NCBI GenBank assembly: GCA_002476495.1
Contig: DLKL01000018.1
Location: 92,040-138,500 of the forward strand
DNA: 46,461 nt
Source: Lachnospiraceae bacterium UBA7589
Lineage (GTDB): Bacteria > Bacillota > Clostridia > Lachnospirales > Lachnospiraceae
Direction of reading: 5' to 3'
Part shown: piece by piece, positions 16,912-27,171 of the stretch
How the letters are laid out: each line of letters starts with the position of its first letter
How positions within the stretch are numbered: the first letter of the stretch is position 1
The notes under the pieces: model-generated
The model's database searches: none
What the model saw: only the letters and a program-made list of their open reading frames with translations
Told to the model about the DNA's origin: nothing
Program-made: the position numbers and the translations under genes

Positions 16912-17970
16912 ATGGAAGACGAAGAAAAATTAATTAATACGAGAATTTGTTCGGGAGACGACCCGATGGCTATAAAAGAAGCCTGTGCCATTTTAAACAA
17001 TGGTGACCTGGTGGCCTTTCCTACAGAAACAGTTTACGGACTTGGTGGAAATGCCTTGGATCCCGGTGCAGCTTCAAAAATATACAATGCCAAGGGCAGA
17101 CCCAGTGATAACCCCCTTATTGTACACATAGCAAACACAGAGGATGTATACAAGCTGGCTAAAGAGGTTCCGGATAAAGCAGTTATGCTTATGGAAGCCT
17201 TCTGGCCCGGTCCCCTGACCATAATTTTACCAAAAAAGGACATTGTTCCTGATACAACTACCGGAGGACTTCCAACAGTTGCAATTCGTATGCCGTCCCA
17301 CCCTGTTGCCCTTAACCTTATCCGTACAAGTGGCTTATACATTGCTGCCCCAAGTGCCAACACCTCAGGAAGGCCTTCCCCTACCACAGCTGCACATGTT
17401 GCCGAAGATATGACAGGCAAAATTCCTATGATACTGGATGGTGGTGCTGTCGGTATCGGCATAGAATCAACCATTGTTGATCTGACCGGGGATACTCCTA
17501 CGATTTTAAGACCCGGATTTGTAACCAAATCTATGCTTAAAAGCATAGTCGGCGAGGTAAGTATTGATCCATCTCTAATTACTCCCGACAAGAATATCAG
17601 GCCAAAGGCTCCGGGGATGAAATATACTCACTATGCTCCCAAGGGTGAGCTGTCAATTATAGAGGGCAATTTTAACGATATAATTACCTTTATCAATTCC
17701 CTCACCCAGCAAAAGACTGAGGAGGGCTATAAGGTAGCGGTTATAACAACTGATGAAAATGCCCCTTATTATATCGCCGACAACATATTTATAGCGGGCA
17801 ATCGTCAGAAAGACGAAACCATTGCCGCGAACCTGTATGCTGTACTGAGAAAATGTGACGAATCCGGCATTGATTATATATACAGTGAAGCATTTAATGA
17901 AGGGGAGCTGGGCGGAGCCATAATGAATCGTCTCCTCAAAGCGGCAGGACACAGAGTAATTACAGTATAG
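16912..17970 (+). CDS. L-threonylcarbamoyladenylate synthase (Sua5 type)
   Basis: Sua5 makes threonylcarbamoyl-AMP from threonine, bicarbonate and ATP, the first step of t6A37 tRNA modification. The 352 residues comprise the YrdC domain (ETVYGLGGNA, KGRPSDNPLIVHI, ISAPSAN-like IAAPSANTSGRPSPT) and a C-terminal Sua5 domain after about residue 230 (SPGMKYTHYAPK-like APGMKYTHYAP). I chose ATG 16912 because AGGAAATTAAT precedes it; an ATG at 16858 would add 18 residues without family support. The Sua5-RpiB pair recalls ywlC-ywlF of Bacillus. Confidence 0.92.
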   Translation: MEDEEKLINTRICSGDDPMAIKEACAILNNGDLVAFPTETVYGLGGNALDPGAASKIYNAKGRPSDNPLIVHIANTEDVYKLAKEVPDKAVMLMEAFWPGPLTIILPKKDIVPDTTTGGLPTVAIRMPSHPVALNLIRTSGLYIAAPSANTSGRPSPTTAAHVAEDMTGKIPMILDGGAVGIGIESTIVDLTGDTPTILRPGFVTKSMLKSIVGEVSIDPSLITPDKNIRPKAPGMKYTHYAPKGELSIIEGNFNDIITFINSLTQQKTEEGYKVAVITTDENAPYYIADNIFIAGNRQKDETIAANLYAVLRKCDESGIDYIYSEAFNEGELGGAIMNRLLKAAGHRVITV

Positions 17971-18015
17971 TTTATTCACAATATTCAAGTTTTAAAAAAT
18001 ATGGAGGGAATTTAT

Positions 18016-18441
18016 ATGATAGCAATCGGATGTGACCATGGTGGTTACCAGCTCAAAATGGAAATAATCAGACATCTTAAGGAAAGAGGCTTTGACATAA
18101 AGGATGTGGGCTGCAATGACACCTGCTCCTGCGATTATCCTGTATATGCAAAGGCTGTTACAGATACAGTCACAAGCAAGGAAGCAGAGCTTGGCATCCT
18201 CATATGCGGCACCGGAATCGGAATGTCAATGGCAGCCAACAAGGTGGAAGGTATACGGGCTGCCCTTTGCAGTGACTGTTTTTCTGCAAAAGCCACTAAG
18301 GAGCACAACAATGCCAATGTACTTTGCCTTGGTGCACGTACCACCGGTCCGGGACTCGCTCTTATGATTGTTGACTATTTTGTAGATACACCATTTTCCA
18401 ATGACGAACGACATATAAGAAGGATAAATATGTTCTCATAA
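18016..18441 (+). CDS. rpiB: Ribose-5-phosphate isomerase B
   Basis: RpiB interconverts ribose 5-phosphate and ribulose 5-phosphate in the pentose phosphate pathway. The 141-residue product begins MIAIGCDHGGYQLK and contains the catalytic-loop CGTGIGMSMAANK with C64 at the proton-transfer position, then KEHNNANVLCLGART. I chose ATG 18016, after GGAGGGAATTTAT; an ATG at 18001 overlaps the ribosome site. RpiB and allose-6-phosphate isomerases share the fold, so a related sugar phosphate is possible. Confidence 0.9.
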   Translation: MIAIGCDHGGYQLKMEIIRHLKERGFDIKDVGCNDTCSCDYPVYAKAVTDTVTSKEAELGILICGTGIGMSMAANKVEGIRAALCSDCFSAKATKEHNNANVLCLGARTTGPGLALMIVDYFVDTPFSNDERHIRRINMFS

Positions 18442-18480
18442 GTCTGCTTATATATTTTGCGACATATCACTATGAATTAT

Positions 18481-19926
18481 CTATCTTTTCACTATTCCCT
18501 TTATGGTTTCAATTGTCAGGCTCTCCCTTTGAATTATAAGGCTTATTCCATATATTCCAAAGAAGAGACACCCTGACACCATAAGGGTAATCACAGAATT
18601 CCAGTCCGCAAGTTTCACAGGAACAGCCACAGCACCTGCCACTACACAGGCTGCTATTATCTTAACCCATGGCATATCTGAAAATATTACCTTCACATCC
18701 TTCCCTGTGTAAATCAACTGTACAATCAGTACAGCCAATTCAGCCACCACAGTACCTATAGCTGCGCCTGCTGCCCCATACCCGGGAATTAAAAACAGGT
18801 TAATAACAAAATCAATTACTGCTCCCCATACCTCTGACCGGAATACCTGCTTCTCCCTGCCAAGAGGCACCATCATCTGAATTCCTATGAGATTTGTCAT
18901 ACCAATAAATAAAAGCGTAGGCATAATAATCATCATAGGCACAATTGCTCCCTCAAACTCTTTTCCCGACAGAAAGGTTATACTTTCTTTTGCAAAGAAA
19001 ATAAAATAGATTGTAAGCGGCACAGCCATTATAATAATCAACCTCATTGTTTTATTGAGAACCTGATTAAATTCTTCTCTTTTCCCTTTTTCAAGATAAT
19101 TTGATACTCTTGGAAGCAACACCACACTGGCAGAGGTTACCAGACCGATAAGAATAGTCTTTACCTTCACTGCACCGGAATAATATCCCACCTCTGTATC
19201 CGTATTCATAAATCCAAGCATTACATTATCCAGGTTGGTATATATTGTTGCTGCCACGGAAACCCAGAAAAACACAAGCATGGGTTTTATATGCTTTTTA
19301 AGATTGTATTTTTCTCCATTTTTTTTAAAGGAAATAAGCCTTCCCAAATTGACAAAATTCATTACATTTGATGCAGATGCCGCAAATATGGATATCCCAC
19401 CATATACTACATAATCCTCGGGGCGATGTATAAGCAAAAACATCGCTGCCAGGGCAATAATTTTAAACACCAGGGATCTTATGGTTATATATGCATATTG
19501 TTCTAAAGCTTTGTATAGCCATTCCACTCCTATGGCATTTAATACTATAGTCACCGACATAATAACAAGAAGATTTCTTTCAGCCCTGAGTCTCGGTATG
19601 GCACAAAGGCATACAATAAAGGCTGTATAGGCTATTACAAGTGTTACGGCATTTAATAGCAAAAGCTCACAAACCGTTGCTGACAGCTTATTTCTGTCAT
19701 CCCTTATTCTTGCACAGGTCCTTATTCCATATGTGGGTATACCCAGCTGGGCAAGCATGGAAAAGTATGCAACTATGGATGTAGCAAAGGATATTTTACC
19801 CATTCCGTCGGGCATAAGTATCCTTGACACATACGGAAAGGTTATTAATGGAAAGATTATATTGGACATAGTCAGAATTGCATTCATAACCATGTTAAAT
19901 TTTACTGATTTTAACTGCTGTTTCAT
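18481..19926 (-). CDS. Polysaccharide/oligosaccharide flippase (Wzx-like, MATE/MVF superfamily)
   Basis: This 481-residue protein has about 12-14 membrane helices. It begins with the charged MKQQLKSVKFNMVMNAI and contains the FPLITFPYVSRIL segment usual in Wzx-type proteins that move lipid-linked sugar repeat units across the membrane. It is alone: no polymerase or glycosyltransferase gene is adjacent, although other glycan genes are found at 21864 and 39948. It faces rpiB tail to tail with 39 bp between. Confidence 0.85.
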   Translation of the reverse strand: MKQQLKSVKFNMVMNAILTMSNIIFPLITFPYVSRILMPDGMGKISFATSIVAYFSMLAQLGIPTYGIRTCARIRDDRNKLSATVCELLLLNAVTLVIAYTAFIVCLCAIPRLRAERNLLVIMSVTIVLNAIGVEWLYKALEQYAYITIRSLVFKIIALAAMFLLIHRPEDYVVYGGISIFAASASNVMNFVNLGRLISFKKNGEKYNLKKHIKPMLVFFWVSVAATIYTNLDNVMLGFMNTDTEVGYYSGAVKVKTILIGLVTSASVVLLPRVSNYLEKGKREEFNQVLNKTMRLIIIMAVPLTIYFIFFAKESITFLSGKEFEGAIVPMMIIMPTLLFIGMTNLIGIQMMVPLGREKQVFRSEVWGAVIDFVINLFLIPGYGAAGAAIGTVVAELAVLIVQLIYTGKDVKVIFSDMPWVKIIAACVVAGAVAVPVKLADWNSVITLMVSGCLFFGIYGISLIIQRESLTIETIKGIVKR

Positions 19927-19963
19927 GTTATACCCCTTAAAGTGATAATACTTCCACTAAATA

Positions 19964-20002
19964 ACCCGGGGGATGTGCTCACGCAGATAACATCCCCCGG
20001 GT
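19964..20002 (-). terminator. Strong GC-rich hairpin downstream of the hybrid kinase
   Basis: Arms ACCCGGGGGATG (19964-19975) and CATCCCCCGGGT (19991-20002) form a perfect 12-bp stem with a 15-base loop. It lies just after the stop of the minus-strand kinase gene (20023) and before the flippase start. The T-tail is poor (TATTTAG), so it may be a terminator or a 3' end stabiliser. Confidence 0.6.
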
Positions 20003-20022
20003 ATGTAATAATCCTAATCGCT

Positions 20023-21789
20023 TTAGTCCTTTTTATCTATGTATTTGTTCAATGTTTCCACAACTGTATTGAGATTATATGGCTTAGCAATGTAGTCATC
20101 CAGCTTATTCTCAAGAATTCTTTCCTTATCTCCAAACATCGCTCTTGCTGTTACAGCAATAATAGGAAGTCTCTTTCTGTGCTCCTTATTTTCAATATCA
20201 CGAATCTCCTGAGTTGCTGCAATACCATCCATAACCGGCATCTGCACATCGAAAAGTGCCGCATCATATTCCTTCTGCTTAAAAAGCTCAATAGCCTTTT
20301 CGCCGTTCTCTGCTATATCATAAGAGAAGCCTGCCATTCCGAGAAGCTTTCCGATAACCTGCTGATTAACAGGCTCATCCTCTGCAACAAGAATTCTTGC
20401 CTTACTATGGGCATTAATTGAGAATATTGCCGCATCCTCCTGCTTTTCGTCCTGTTCCTTCTGTGCCTCGGCCTCAGCGGCTTTTACAACCTTAAGTGGA
20501 ATCTCTGCTATAAATGTAGAGCCTATTCCTTCCTTACTCTGTACACTGATGGTTCCTCCCATAAGCTCTGCTATCTGCTTGGAGATTACAAGCCCAAGTC
20601 CCGATCCGCCATACTTACGTGTATCTGATGCATCAACCTGGGAAAATCTGATAAAGAGCTTATCCATATCCTTCTCAGATATTCCGATTCCTGAATCTGC
20701 TACCGCTATACGAATATTAATGTTTTCCTTTTCTGTATCAATGGCTGCTATCTTAACTCTTACACTACCCTCAGATGTAAACTTCAATGCGTTGGATAAG
20801 AGGCAATTAAGAATCTGCTGTATTCTCTGTCCATCGCCCTTAACCAGCTTAGGTATGTTATTGCCAAAGGTGCAATCAAGCGCCAGTCCCTTGTTGGTTG
20901 CCAACGGAACCTGGGCAGCTACTGTCTCTTCAATAGCACTTCTTACATCAAATATTTCTTCCTTAAGATTATATTTGCCTGCCTCAAGCTTGCTTATATC
21001 AAGTATATCATTGATAAGTCTTAACAGGGTATCCGCACAATTTTTTGCAGTGAGGAGGTTATCCCTGTAATCTGCTTGCAAATCGTCTGCCATAAGTGTA
21101 AGCTGAAGCATACCGAGAATTCCATTGATAGGAGTTCTTATCTCATGGCTCATATTAGCCAGGAATTCAGCCTGGGTCTTGTATGCTGCGTTTGCATCCT
21201 CAATAGCCTTGGAAAGCTTGTTTTCGGTCTCCTTCTGGTCAGTTATATCAATAACAACCATATTAATATAATCGGATTCTGACTTATACATCAAAGTATT
21301 GAATACCTTGTTCAGCTTCTCCATGGTTATCTCAACATCCATGAAATCCCCTTCCTTGGTTCCCGAATTGTTATAAGCCGTAAACCAGGCATTAATATCC
21401 TGAAGAACATCTATCTTGCTTTCACCAAGAATCTTTCCTTCATAATCAGAGCTGTCAAGATTGAAATAACTTCCAAATTTATCATTGGCATTCTCGATGC
21501 AATAACCGATTCCGTTACCCATGGAATCTGTTATTATCTTCGCCTGGGCAAACCCTATTGGCATATTCATAAAAAGCTTTTTGTACTTATCGTTCTTGGA
21601 ATGGCCACCTATCTCATTGCCACACAGGATGAACACAACAAGCCCCGTAATAATCCCACAAAGAATTGCAATTACAATTCCCGCTGCTGCTGCTCCAAAA
21701 ATACTTCCCAGGATAATTCCCAGAATTACTTCCAAAACCGCTGCGGCAATCGTCAGTTTCTGCCAGCCAAGCTCTTTTAACTTATCCAT
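20023..21789 (-). CDS. Hybrid sensor histidine kinase with receiver domain
   Basis: This 588-residue protein has two N-terminal membrane helices (about 13-55) with almost no outer loop. A PAS-like domain (about 66-185) ends in MVVIDITDQKETEN. The kinase core has H215 in NMSHEIRTPING and ATP-binding motifs (NALKFTSEG, DSGIGI, GGSGLGL). The C-terminal receiver domain has D514 in LFDVQMPVMDG. Phosphate would pass from H215 to D514 and then to an unseen phosphotransfer protein. No response regulator is adjacent. The start has a GGGGTG site. Confidence 0.92.
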   Translation of the reverse strand: MDKLKELGWQKLTIAAAVLEVILGIILGSIFGAAAAGIVIAILCGIITGLVVFILCGNEIGGHSKNDKYKKLFMNMPIGFAQAKIITDSMGNGIGYCIENANDKFGSYFNLDSSDYEGKILGESKIDVLQDINAWFTAYNNSGTKEGDFMDVEITMEKLNKVFNTLMYKSESDYINMVVIDITDQKETENKLSKAIEDANAAYKTQAEFLANMSHEIRTPINGILGMLQLTLMADDLQADYRDNLLTAKNCADTLLRLINDILDISKLEAGKYNLKEEIFDVRSAIEETVAAQVPLATNKGLALDCTFGNNIPKLVKGDGQRIQQILNCLLSNALKFTSEGSVRVKIAAIDTEKENINIRIAVADSGIGISEKDMDKLFIRFSQVDASDTRKYGGSGLGLVISKQIAELMGGTISVQSKEGIGSTFIAEIPLKVVKAAEAEAQKEQDEKQEDAAIFSINAHSKARILVAEDEPVNQQVIGKLLGMAGFSYDIAENGEKAIELFKQKEYDAALFDVQMPVMDGIAATQEIRDIENKEHRKRLPIIAVTARAMFGDKERILENKLDDYIAKPYNLNTVVETLNKYIDKKD

Positions 21790-21863
21790 TGATACACCCC
21801 TATTCTATAGTTTTTCTCTCTCTGAACGACAACCATGTCATAATAGATTATTCTACTATATAT

Positions 21864-24860
21864 TTACTTTTCGGTCAATGTCATTATTGCTAATTTCTTC
21901 TTTTTAATAAAAACCAATACAGCAAAAAAAACAATAGATATAATCGAAATTCCTATACCCGGCATCAATCCCTTAGGCATATATGTCATTTCTATACTAT
22001 GTTTGCCTTGTTCCAGGGGAACGGCAATAAAGGCATCACATACCTTCACATATTCTGCATTTTTTCCATCGACCTCAATTTTCCAGCCTTCATCATACGG
22101 TACAGATGTAAACAGCACCTTATTCTGTGGAATATACACCGTACCCTTTATATAACCATCCTCATATTTTTCAACAGAAAGCATATTTTCCTTCAGCCTG
22201 TCGTAAACGGTTTCGTATGCATCCCTGTTAAAGAGTGATGTTGTAATACTTACATTATATTCCTTATCAGCCTCAGCCTGTGAATATTCAAATTCAATCG
22301 TAATATAATCGCCGTTATCCAGATTACCCAGATGGAACATCTGCCCCTGATATCTGTCAGCGGTAAGCATCTCTCCATTCACATAAAATGTAAGTTTTTT
22401 AAGATAGGAGCCCCGGCAATTCAGGTAATAATCTCCTGCTCTCTCAGCAAAAAACGAAGCTGAAAAGCTTACTTTTCCGTCCTTATCCGGAGAAAAGCTT
22501 ACTCTTGTCCCTGTAACATAGAGTCTTCCGTCATCGGAATCAACCATAAGCGGATACTTAACGTTTTTGAACATATCTCCCTGTCCGGTCATTATCGCAG
22601 CAAGATTGTTCTGGGCAATATCGTACCTGTATAACTTCAGGTTCCAGTCAAGGATATCATCATTTACTACAAATCCAAGTGAAAGCGGATACGGATTCTC
22701 ATATATTCCCACTCCATCTATGGTCTTTACATAATTGTAATCATAGTTATTAAAATCACCCTCTCTGTAAAGAAGATAACGGACATTAAAAATAGAATTA
22801 GTAAAAGGTGTGTATCCCATATATAAAAATTCGTTGGCTCCGGTATAAAAGCCCAGCTTACCCATAGCAGCTACCATATCCCCAAGAACAGTGGAGCAAA
22901 ATGTACCTATGCTTGGAAGCTGATGCCATGTAACCTCGTCAAGAACCGTAGAATCCATAAGCTCTGCCCTGTAAAAGCCGGCATTATCCTCCCTGGCCAT
23001 TGTCTTAATTTCTTCATTTGCAACGGCAATTTCCCCGGTAGTATCATATTTTCCGGGAATCTTTGAAATACCATTTTCCAGAAATCCAAAGGTTCCGTTT
23101 ACAATAAGTTCTACGCAGCACACCAGGGTAAGAACAAGAGAAAACACAAATTTTTTTATTGTACCGTTGCTTCTAAGTCCACACCATACTACGTATATAA
23201 TCACCATAATCAGTGAGCAAATCACAACTATGTCGCTTATATCGGATTGTTTCCAGCAAATTCCTATATATGCTGTGGTAAGTATGCCTCCCGCAAAAAC
23301 ATTAGCCGGCTTTATATTCTTTATGTCAGATAAAACATCATAGGCTATATCCAGGAGGAGGAATATAAACAAAAAGGTAAATCTGTTTGGTATTCCGTAT
23401 TGGTCATGAAATCCATGCCACAAATAATTAAGCAGCTTATTGTTACAGCTTATCATCAGAAAAACCAATACCAACAGCTTTCTTATTTTTTCAAAAGGTC
23501 TGTCTTTGAATTCTGTTATATAAACAAAGAATGTAAACACAGCCAGCATACCGCAATACAGGTTAGCTCCTCCGTCATAGGTCTGGTTGGTTATGGTTTT
23601 TGTAAGAAACATCTGTTGCTTTAATATATCTATAATACTTCCATACCACTCCCATGGGGGCAAGGCCATTTTGCCCGATGCTGTAGACATAATGCCAAAA
23701 TATGCCGGCAAAAGAGTAAACATAGCCATTCCCCCGCCTAACAGAGAATAAAGGGCAAAACGGACTCCATCCATAAAAAATGCCTTTATTCCCGGATGGG
23801 AATATACAAAAAACCAGAGCACCATAAATACGCATATCATAAAGCCTATATAATAGTTGCAATACAGGCAATAAAACAATGCAATGGTATATAGCTTTGG
23901 ATCCCTGTCCCTCATTAATCTTTCAAAGCCCAGCATAAGAAGCGGCAATGCAATAAGGCAGTCCATCCACATCATATTCCAGGAATACCCCACGACATAG
24001 TTACTAAGGGCATAGCTTACAGAAAGGGCAATTATATATATATCCCTTTTCTTTTTCCCACCCTTGTTTGAGAGGTAATATGCCATGGTAAGTGCACAGA
24101 GGCATATCTTAAGGACAATAATAATATTAATTCCCCATATGAGATTGCTTTTATCAAACAGCAGCAACAGATAATTAAAGGGACTATTTAAATAATATGC
24201 CGAAAGGGATACAAAATTTGAACCCATAGCAATATTCCAGGTATAAAAAAGACTCCCCTCGTTTGTAAGCTTATATTTTTGCTCAGCCATAAACGGAAGA
24301 TATTGATGTACACTGTCAACTATAGTCAGAGAGTTGGTCCCAAAGGGGATTATCTCCTGGACAACACATATGGCTGTCATAAATATAAGCACGATTACAA
24401 AGGAAATGTAATAACAATAATTATCCTTAAGCTTCTCTGCGAAGCTTAGTCTTTTTTTGTTAAATACCAGAAGATTGCTAAAAAGGTAGTTAACCACAAG
24501 AACAACAAACTGCACAACCAGCTTTGCTGCCAGCTCATACATTCTGAAGCTGTCGCAAAGTATGGCAAATCCCAGAACCTCTACAGCCATCGATACTATT
24601 CTGGCTCCTACAAAGGTCACCATCTCGCTTATACCTTCATACCAGTTTGCAGTTTTGCTGCGAAAAACAAAAAATTTATTAATTACATATGCAAATGCTA
24701 TAGCCAGTATTATGGCTATAACATTGCATGTGTTTCTTCCCAGCTGGGTAAAATTTCTAAGCAGAAAAAATGCTATTAAATTTACAAGAGTTGTACAGCC
24801 TCCGGCAATTACATATCTTATCTTATCGTTTGCCAGAAGTTTATTTATAAGTGCTGTCAT
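21864..24860 (-). CDS. GtrA-YfhO fusion: lipid-sugar flippase domain plus GT-C membrane glycosyltransferase
   Basis: The protein has 998 residues. The first 135 form a GtrA/GtcA-like domain of four membrane helices (IRYVIAGGCTTLVNLIAF, AYVINKFFVF, NYLFSNLLVF). The rest is YfhO-like: a GT-C membrane transferase with the DSVHQYLPF early motif, many helices, and a large extracytoplasmic C-terminal part before a final helix and KKKK tail. In Bacillus and Listeria separate GtcA, CsbB and YfhO proteins decorate teichoic acids; this fusion unites two of the three. The AGGAG site overlaps the stop of the upstream GH9 gene. Confidence 0.88.
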   Translation of the reverse strand: MTALINKLLANDKIRYVIAGGCTTLVNLIAFFLLRNFTQLGRNTCNVIAIILAIAFAYVINKFFVFRSKTANWYEGISEMVTFVGARIVSMAVEVLGFAILCDSFRMYELAAKLVVQFVVLVVNYLFSNLLVFNKKRLSFAEKLKDNYCYYISFVIVLIFMTAICVVQEIIPFGTNSLTIVDSVHQYLPFMAEQKYKLTNEGSLFYTWNIAMGSNFVSLSAYYLNSPFNYLLLLFDKSNLIWGINIIIVLKICLCALTMAYYLSNKGGKKKRDIYIIALSVSYALSNYVVGYSWNMMWMDCLIALPLLMLGFERLMRDRDPKLYTIALFYCLYCNYYIGFMICVFMVLWFFVYSHPGIKAFFMDGVRFALYSLLGGGMAMFTLLPAYFGIMSTASGKMALPPWEWYGSIIDILKQQMFLTKTITNQTYDGGANLYCGMLAVFTFFVYITEFKDRPFEKIRKLLVLVFLMISCNNKLLNYLWHGFHDQYGIPNRFTFLFIFLLLDIAYDVLSDIKNIKPANVFAGGILTTAYIGICWKQSDISDIVVICSLIMVIIYVVWCGLRSNGTIKKFVFSLVLTLVCCVELIVNGTFGFLENGISKIPGKYDTTGEIAVANEEIKTMAREDNAGFYRAELMDSTVLDEVTWHQLPSIGTFCSTVLGDMVAAMGKLGFYTGANEFLYMGYTPFTNSIFNVRYLLYREGDFNNYDYNYVKTIDGVGIYENPYPLSLGFVVNDDILDWNLKLYRYDIAQNNLAAIMTGQGDMFKNVKYPLMVDSDDGRLYVTGTRVSFSPDKDGKVSFSASFFAERAGDYYLNCRGSYLKKLTFYVNGEMLTADRYQGQMFHLGNLDNGDYITIEFEYSQAEADKEYNVSITTSLFNRDAYETVYDRLKENMLSVEKYEDGYIKGTVYIPQNKVLFTSVPYDEGWKIEVDGKNAEYVKVCDAFIAVPLEQGKHSIEMTYMPKGLMPGIGISIISIVFFAVLVFIKKKKLAIMTLTEK

Positions 24861-24875
24861 TTATTACCGTTGCTC

Positions 24876-27158
24876 CTACTGATATATTAAGCCTGTCATA
24901 AGGTATATGAGTGGCGAATTCCAATATATTGTAATTTCGTTACAGGAGAAACTTTGCTCATTATCAACATAACAGAGTGCGGGAGCAAATCCATATAAAA
25001 CTGCATTGGCATATGGGTCCTGCAGAGAGCTGTTTGGACCTCCTACAAGCATTCCCGGCATAGTCTCACCAAGAACCTGGGATGGCCTGTGATGTGTAGA
25101 AACAGGAGAAAGCTGTCCATATCCTGTAATATAACAATACCCTGTTCCATTTACTCCGAAAAGGTAATCTCTATGCTTCTGGGCATATTCCAGATATTCT
25201 TCATCAGGCTTAAGCTTATATGCAACCAGGAACAGCATTCCATTGTCTGCTACATCCTTATTGCTTCCCCAGCCATAGGTAGACAGTCCCATAAAGAAAC
25301 CATCCTCCTTACATTTTGCCAAAAGCTTATCTGCCATGGCTATAATCTTCTCAACAGACATTGTCTGTACTGCTTCGTCAACCCCTGTTGTCTTGGCAAG
25401 ATCATAAAGTGCATATGTTCCGATGCTTGCCCAGCCAAATCCGGTTCTATAATCATTTTCCATACAGTTTTTTACTGTGCTAAGGTAATTTTTATCTCCT
25501 GTTGCAATATAAAGCTCGGTAGCAGCCCATAAAAGCTCATCATCTAATGAAGAATCCGGATATTCTCCCGTAACAATTTCATCAGGATTCTGGAAGCCAC
25601 CCATATCCGGATTGGCTTCAAGGAAGGCATAAGCCTTTTTAGCTACCTCAAGACACTTTGTTGCATAGCTGCTATCTATATCAGTGTAAAGTATGGATGC
25701 CTTTGCCATAACCGCTGCAAAATCCGCTGTGGCAGCATAGGATATAGGCGCAAGCACCAACTGATCTGTCTCATCAACGGCAAGCACGGTCTCAGGAAAT
25801 ACAAGAGCAGTCACCTTATGATACACTCCTCCTGTCTCAGGGTCCTGCATCTTGAGCATCCAGTCAAGCTCATATTTTGCCTCATCCAATAAATCAGGAA
25901 TGCCATTTCCACTCTCCGGAATTCCCATATCATCGGATTTCTGGTTGTAATCCTCATATGCAAGGAATAAATCCTGTACTGTCTTTGCCCCCGGAACGAC
26001 ATACCGTCCATAATCTCCTGCATCATGCCAGCCGCCTGATACATCGTATGTCTTTTTGCTGTCATCACCATATACTACTGCCTGTGACATGTGACAGGCC
26101 TCATGGGCAAATATACCTGAAATATCCTCATCAAGATCCGAGCCGCATCTCTGGTTATAAAGCATGCGCACAACGTCCTTATATATATCATCGTAAAGAT
26201 TTTCTCCTATAGAAAACTCATAAGACTCACCGGATGGGCTTGATATAATCCTGTATGTTCCCGGTGTCTTAAAATCAGAAAAATCTCCTTTATGGAGGCT
26301 TGAGCCTACATTAGGATCATATATTCTGGTCGGATCATATTCGCCGATATATACGGTCTCTCCTGTATCAGCATCCACTATCTTAAATCTTTCATCTTCC
26401 TTGGATGTAGCTATTACTGTTTTAGTGTCATCGGGAGCATATCCAATCTGATTTACCTTAACCTGTATCGGTACAGGTGCTCCCTCTATCTTATCGGCGT
26501 TTGAGCTGTCTGTTACAAAAAGAGATACATTATCCAGTGTAATCTGGTGTGCAGGAAGCTCTACACCGTCAAACATACCCATATTAATAACAAACCTTGG
26601 TGCAGGATCCGAGCTTTCCTCCATGACAAATTCCTTTGTTATAGTCTGTGGTTGGGCAGTAAGATTAATCTTTTCACTGGCATATGCGTGATAATCTCCT
26701 CCGTTTATTTGCACTCTCCACTCAACAACTCTGTCAACTGTAGAGGATATATCAAAGGAAATTGTATATACACAGCCCTTTGCCATTGTAAATCCGTCAT
26801 AATAAATCTGGCAGGCATGCTCCCTTATTCCGTTGCTTGCTATGTCAAGCACCAGCTTTCCGTCCTGGGGAGTCATGGTAAAGCTTCCTCCGTTGGTATA
26901 TGACACAAAACCCGAATTGGTATTATCGTCAAAGTTGACTCCAATTACATCTGCACCCTCAACTGTATTAAATCTTGGATTTTCCTCCGCCTCAGCCTCG
27001 GTTGTGACCCAGTCATAATCATCAACTATCTCCTGGCTGTCTGCGTCCGAAGGAGTAGCACTATTATTGCTTTCATCCTGTTTTTTTCCGCAGCCGGCAA
27101 GGGATAATACCATAGCTGCAATCAATGTAAACACCGCTGTTTTTCTAAATCTTCTCAC
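24876..27158 (-). CDS. Glycoside hydrolase family 9 cellulase, lipoprotein
   Basis: The 760-residue enzyme would hydrolyse beta-1,4-glucan. A lipoprotein signal ends LSLAGC with C23, so it is anchored at the outer face of the membrane. After an acidic linker comes a carbohydrate-binding-like beta-sandwich (about 70-215), then an Ig-like CelD N-terminal domain (about 230-315), then GH9 (about 325-760). Catalytic residues are D379 and D382 in GGWHDAGDYGRY, the HHRPS histidine, and the acid E741 in NEITIYWNSPL. The start is a GTG after AAGGAGG. It is 13 bp after hisA. Confidence 0.93.
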   Translation of the reverse strand: MRRFRKTAVFTLIAAMVLSLAGCGKKQDESNNSATPSDADSQEIVDDYDWVTTEAEAEENPRFNTVEGADVIGVNFDDNTNSGFVSYTNGGSFTMTPQDGKLVLDIASNGIREHACQIYYDGFTMAKGCVYTISFDISSTVDRVVEWRVQINGGDYHAYASEKINLTAQPQTITKEFVMEESSDPAPRFVINMGMFDGVELPAHQITLDNVSLFVTDSSNADKIEGAPVPIQVKVNQIGYAPDDTKTVIATSKEDERFKIVDADTGETVYIGEYDPTRIYDPNVGSSLHKGDFSDFKTPGTYRIISSPSGESYEFSIGENLYDDIYKDVVRMLYNQRCGSDLDEDISGIFAHEACHMSQAVVYGDDSKKTYDVSGGWHDAGDYGRYVVPGAKTVQDLFLAYEDYNQKSDDMGIPESGNGIPDLLDEAKYELDWMLKMQDPETGGVYHKVTALVFPETVLAVDETDQLVLAPISYAATADFAAVMAKASILYTDIDSSYATKCLEVAKKAYAFLEANPDMGGFQNPDEIVTGEYPDSSLDDELLWAATELYIATGDKNYLSTVKNCMENDYRTGFGWASIGTYALYDLAKTTGVDEAVQTMSVEKIIAMADKLLAKCKEDGFFMGLSTYGWGSNKDVADNGMLFLVAYKLKPDEEYLEYAQKHRDYLFGVNGTGYCYITGYGQLSPVSTHHRPSQVLGETMPGMLVGGPNSSLQDPYANAVLYGFAPALCYVDNEQSFSCNEITIYWNSPLIYLMTGLIYQ

Positions 27159-27171
27159 TTATATTTCCTCC

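Noticed and set aside
21804..21832. TTGTCG-17-TATAGA ahead of the hybrid kinase
   Set aside because: Transcription would start inside the ribosome site, leaving a leader of only about eight bases.
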